From contig NC_015580.1 in NCBI RefSeq assembly GCF_000253255.1, forward strand, positions 62,001 through 126,000: DNA of 64,000 nucleotides, read 5' to 3'. The DNA is from Novosphingobium sp. PP1Y (lineage in GTDB: Bacteria; Pseudomonadota; Alphaproteobacteria; Sphingomonadales; Sphingomonadaceae). The position numbers and the translations under genes are program-made. A model generated the notes under the pieces. That model worked only from the letters and a program-made list of their open reading frames with translations, did not search any database and was not told the origin of the DNA. Below, piece after piece: positions 63,224 through 64,000 of the stretch (positions within the stretch are counted from its first letter, which is position 1; every line of letters begins with the position of its first letter).

Positions 63224-64000
63224 TTACTGCGTGATCTTTCGCGATGCCATGATTTCCCGGGCATCGGCGAGGTCGGCAGGCTTGTCGACGTCGACCGCGG
63301 CCAGGCCGTCGCGCGCGGCGACTAGCCGGGCCTCGATGCCGACCCGGCGGCCCATTCGGGCGATGGCCGCCGCCAGCGTCAGGCGCCCCAGCGCATAGTT
63401 CACCAGCATGCCGATCCCCAGTTTCGCGGCGATCCGCCAGGGACGCTTGCGATCCGCTTCGACCATTTTCCAGGTTCGGATCGCGGCATTGGCGTTGTCG
63501 CGGGCGAGCAAGAACAGGTTGCAGCCCGACCACCAGCCATCGGCGAAGCGCAAGTAGGTACGCTTGCTCCCGGGCATGGCGCGCTCGATCGCCTCGCGCC
63601 GGGCCAGCAGGATGGCGACGTCGGCATTGCCGGGCGTATCGGCGAGAAAATCGGAAACCCATTCCGCACGCAGCAGCGCATGGTCTGAAGTCGTGACCAG
63701 CATCGGCGCGCCCAGCTGCGCAAAACCGGCTTCGACGCTGGCGCTCGGTCCGGCGGCGGCTGGGACGGCCTCACAGCCCAGCTCGGACGCCAGGGCGATT
63801 ACCTGAGCATCGTTCGTCGCCACGGCCAGGCGCGCGATGCCTGCATCCCGCAGCGCGGAGACGACATGGGCGAGCATCGGCCTGCCGTCGATCTCGACAA
63901 GGGCCTTGTGGCTGACGCCTTCGGCGCCGGCTACCGGGTCGGGCACTCCGGGGCGCGATCCGGCAAGAATGAGGGCTGATACAGGGGCTTGGGTGATGCT
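63224..64000 (-). CDS. Nucleotidyltransferase (MobA-like NTP transferase), 5' end cut off
   Basis: The reading frame stays open to the window edge, so the first residues are missing. It reads SALILAGSRPGVPDPVAGAE (nucleotide-binding loop), then HKALVEIDGRPMLAHVVSAL, MLVTTSDHALLRAEW (metal-binding DH). That is a GT-A-type nucleotidyltransferase of the MobA/CobY group; the MobA loop is usually LAGGxSxRMG, so this is a variant. It may act on molybdopterin or a sugar nucleotide; I cannot say which. The remaining part ends at 63224. Confidence 0.8.
   Translation of the reverse strand, partial: SITQAPVSALILAGSRPGVPDPVAGAEGVSHKALVEIDGRPMLAHVVSALRDAGIARLAVATNDAQVIALASELGCEAVPAAAGPSASVEAGFAQLGAPMLVTTSDHALLRAEWVSDFLADTPGNADVAILLARREAIERAMPGSKRTYLRFADGWWSGCNLFLLARDNANAAIRTWKMVEADRKRPWRIAAKLGIGMLVNYALGRLTLAAAIARMGRRVGIEARLVAARDGLAAVDVDKPADLADAREIMASRKITQ

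Overview
The window is about 64 kb of GC-rich chromosome from an alphaproteobacterium, most likely a sphingomonad (Novosphingobium/Sphingobium-like). The signs are a CtrA response regulator, LptC/LptA next to RNase D, lipoproteins of the DUF3035 and DUF3576 families, COQ7 and LrgAB, a PHB-type reductase, two exosortase A-associated polysaccharide genes, GSR-type (EcfG) promoter signatures and many small proteins of sphingomonad type. Almost everything is chromosomal core. I see no rRNA, CRISPR array, prophage or insertion sequence. Gene density is high, and operons often couple through 1-4 bp overlaps.

Layout. 1-5.7 kb: tail of fabI, then a minus-strand envelope block (secreted protein, COQ7, DsbB, CtpA, EnvC-like, OmpA lipoprotein). 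5.9-12.3 kb: CNNM/CorC membrane protein, then the minus-strand series ribF-ileS-lspA-DUF3035 lipoprotein. 12.3-15.6 kb: a low-GC dihydrofolate reductase that looks foreign, then purK-purE-gpmA and a small basic protein. 15.75 kb: tRNA-Thr(GGT). 16-19.9 kb: an operon of a TonB-dependent receptor and a beta-propeller phytase lipoprotein behind a tandem Pho box, which makes a phosphate-starvation phytate-scavenging unit. 20-24.6 kb: lytic transglycosylase, galU, murA, small proteins, a parS-like palindrome and phaB. 24.7-30.4 kb: a secreted beta-barrel-like protein, DUF3576 lipoprotein, leuS, lptE and holA, with two tandem hairpins in front of leuS. 30.5-34.6 kb: sugar-phosphate transferase, lptA-lptC-rnd, ung.

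34.8-41 kb: gltD and gltB. 41.2-46.3 kb: a large acidic membrane-anchored protein of unknown function and the exosortase A-associated glycosyltransferase and O-ligase. 46.5-50.5 kb: ctrA with an AT-rich promoter, a PepSY protein, lrgB-lrgA and trmB. 50.6-56.2 kb: maeB, mutS and two small proteins, one behind an EcfG-type promoter. 56.3-59.7 kb: 3-hydroxybutyryl-CoA dehydrogenase, cob(I)alamin adenosyltransferase, a HIG1-like membrane protein, gluQ and an HNH nuclease. 59.7-64 kb: a heparinase II/III-like protein with rpe, a DUF2141 protein and the 3' part of a nucleotidyltransferase.

Themes: envelope building (murA, lptA/C/E, lspA, galU, EnvC, CtpA, DsbB, sugar transferases), nutrient scavenging (phytase unit), nitrogen and carbon metabolism (gltBD, maeB, phaB, hbd) and information processing (ileS, leuS, holA, mutS, ung, trmB, gluQ). 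The most useful new observations are regulatory: the four-repeat Pho box, the leuS leader hairpins with complementary loops, two EcfG promoters, and the parS-like site. I did not find a wholly new multi-gene system. The best unknown-function candidates are the 730-residue acidic membrane protein and the 74-residue protein next to the parS-like site. All coordinates and motif matches come from reading the sequence by eye, and family names are from memory of conserved motifs, not database searches.
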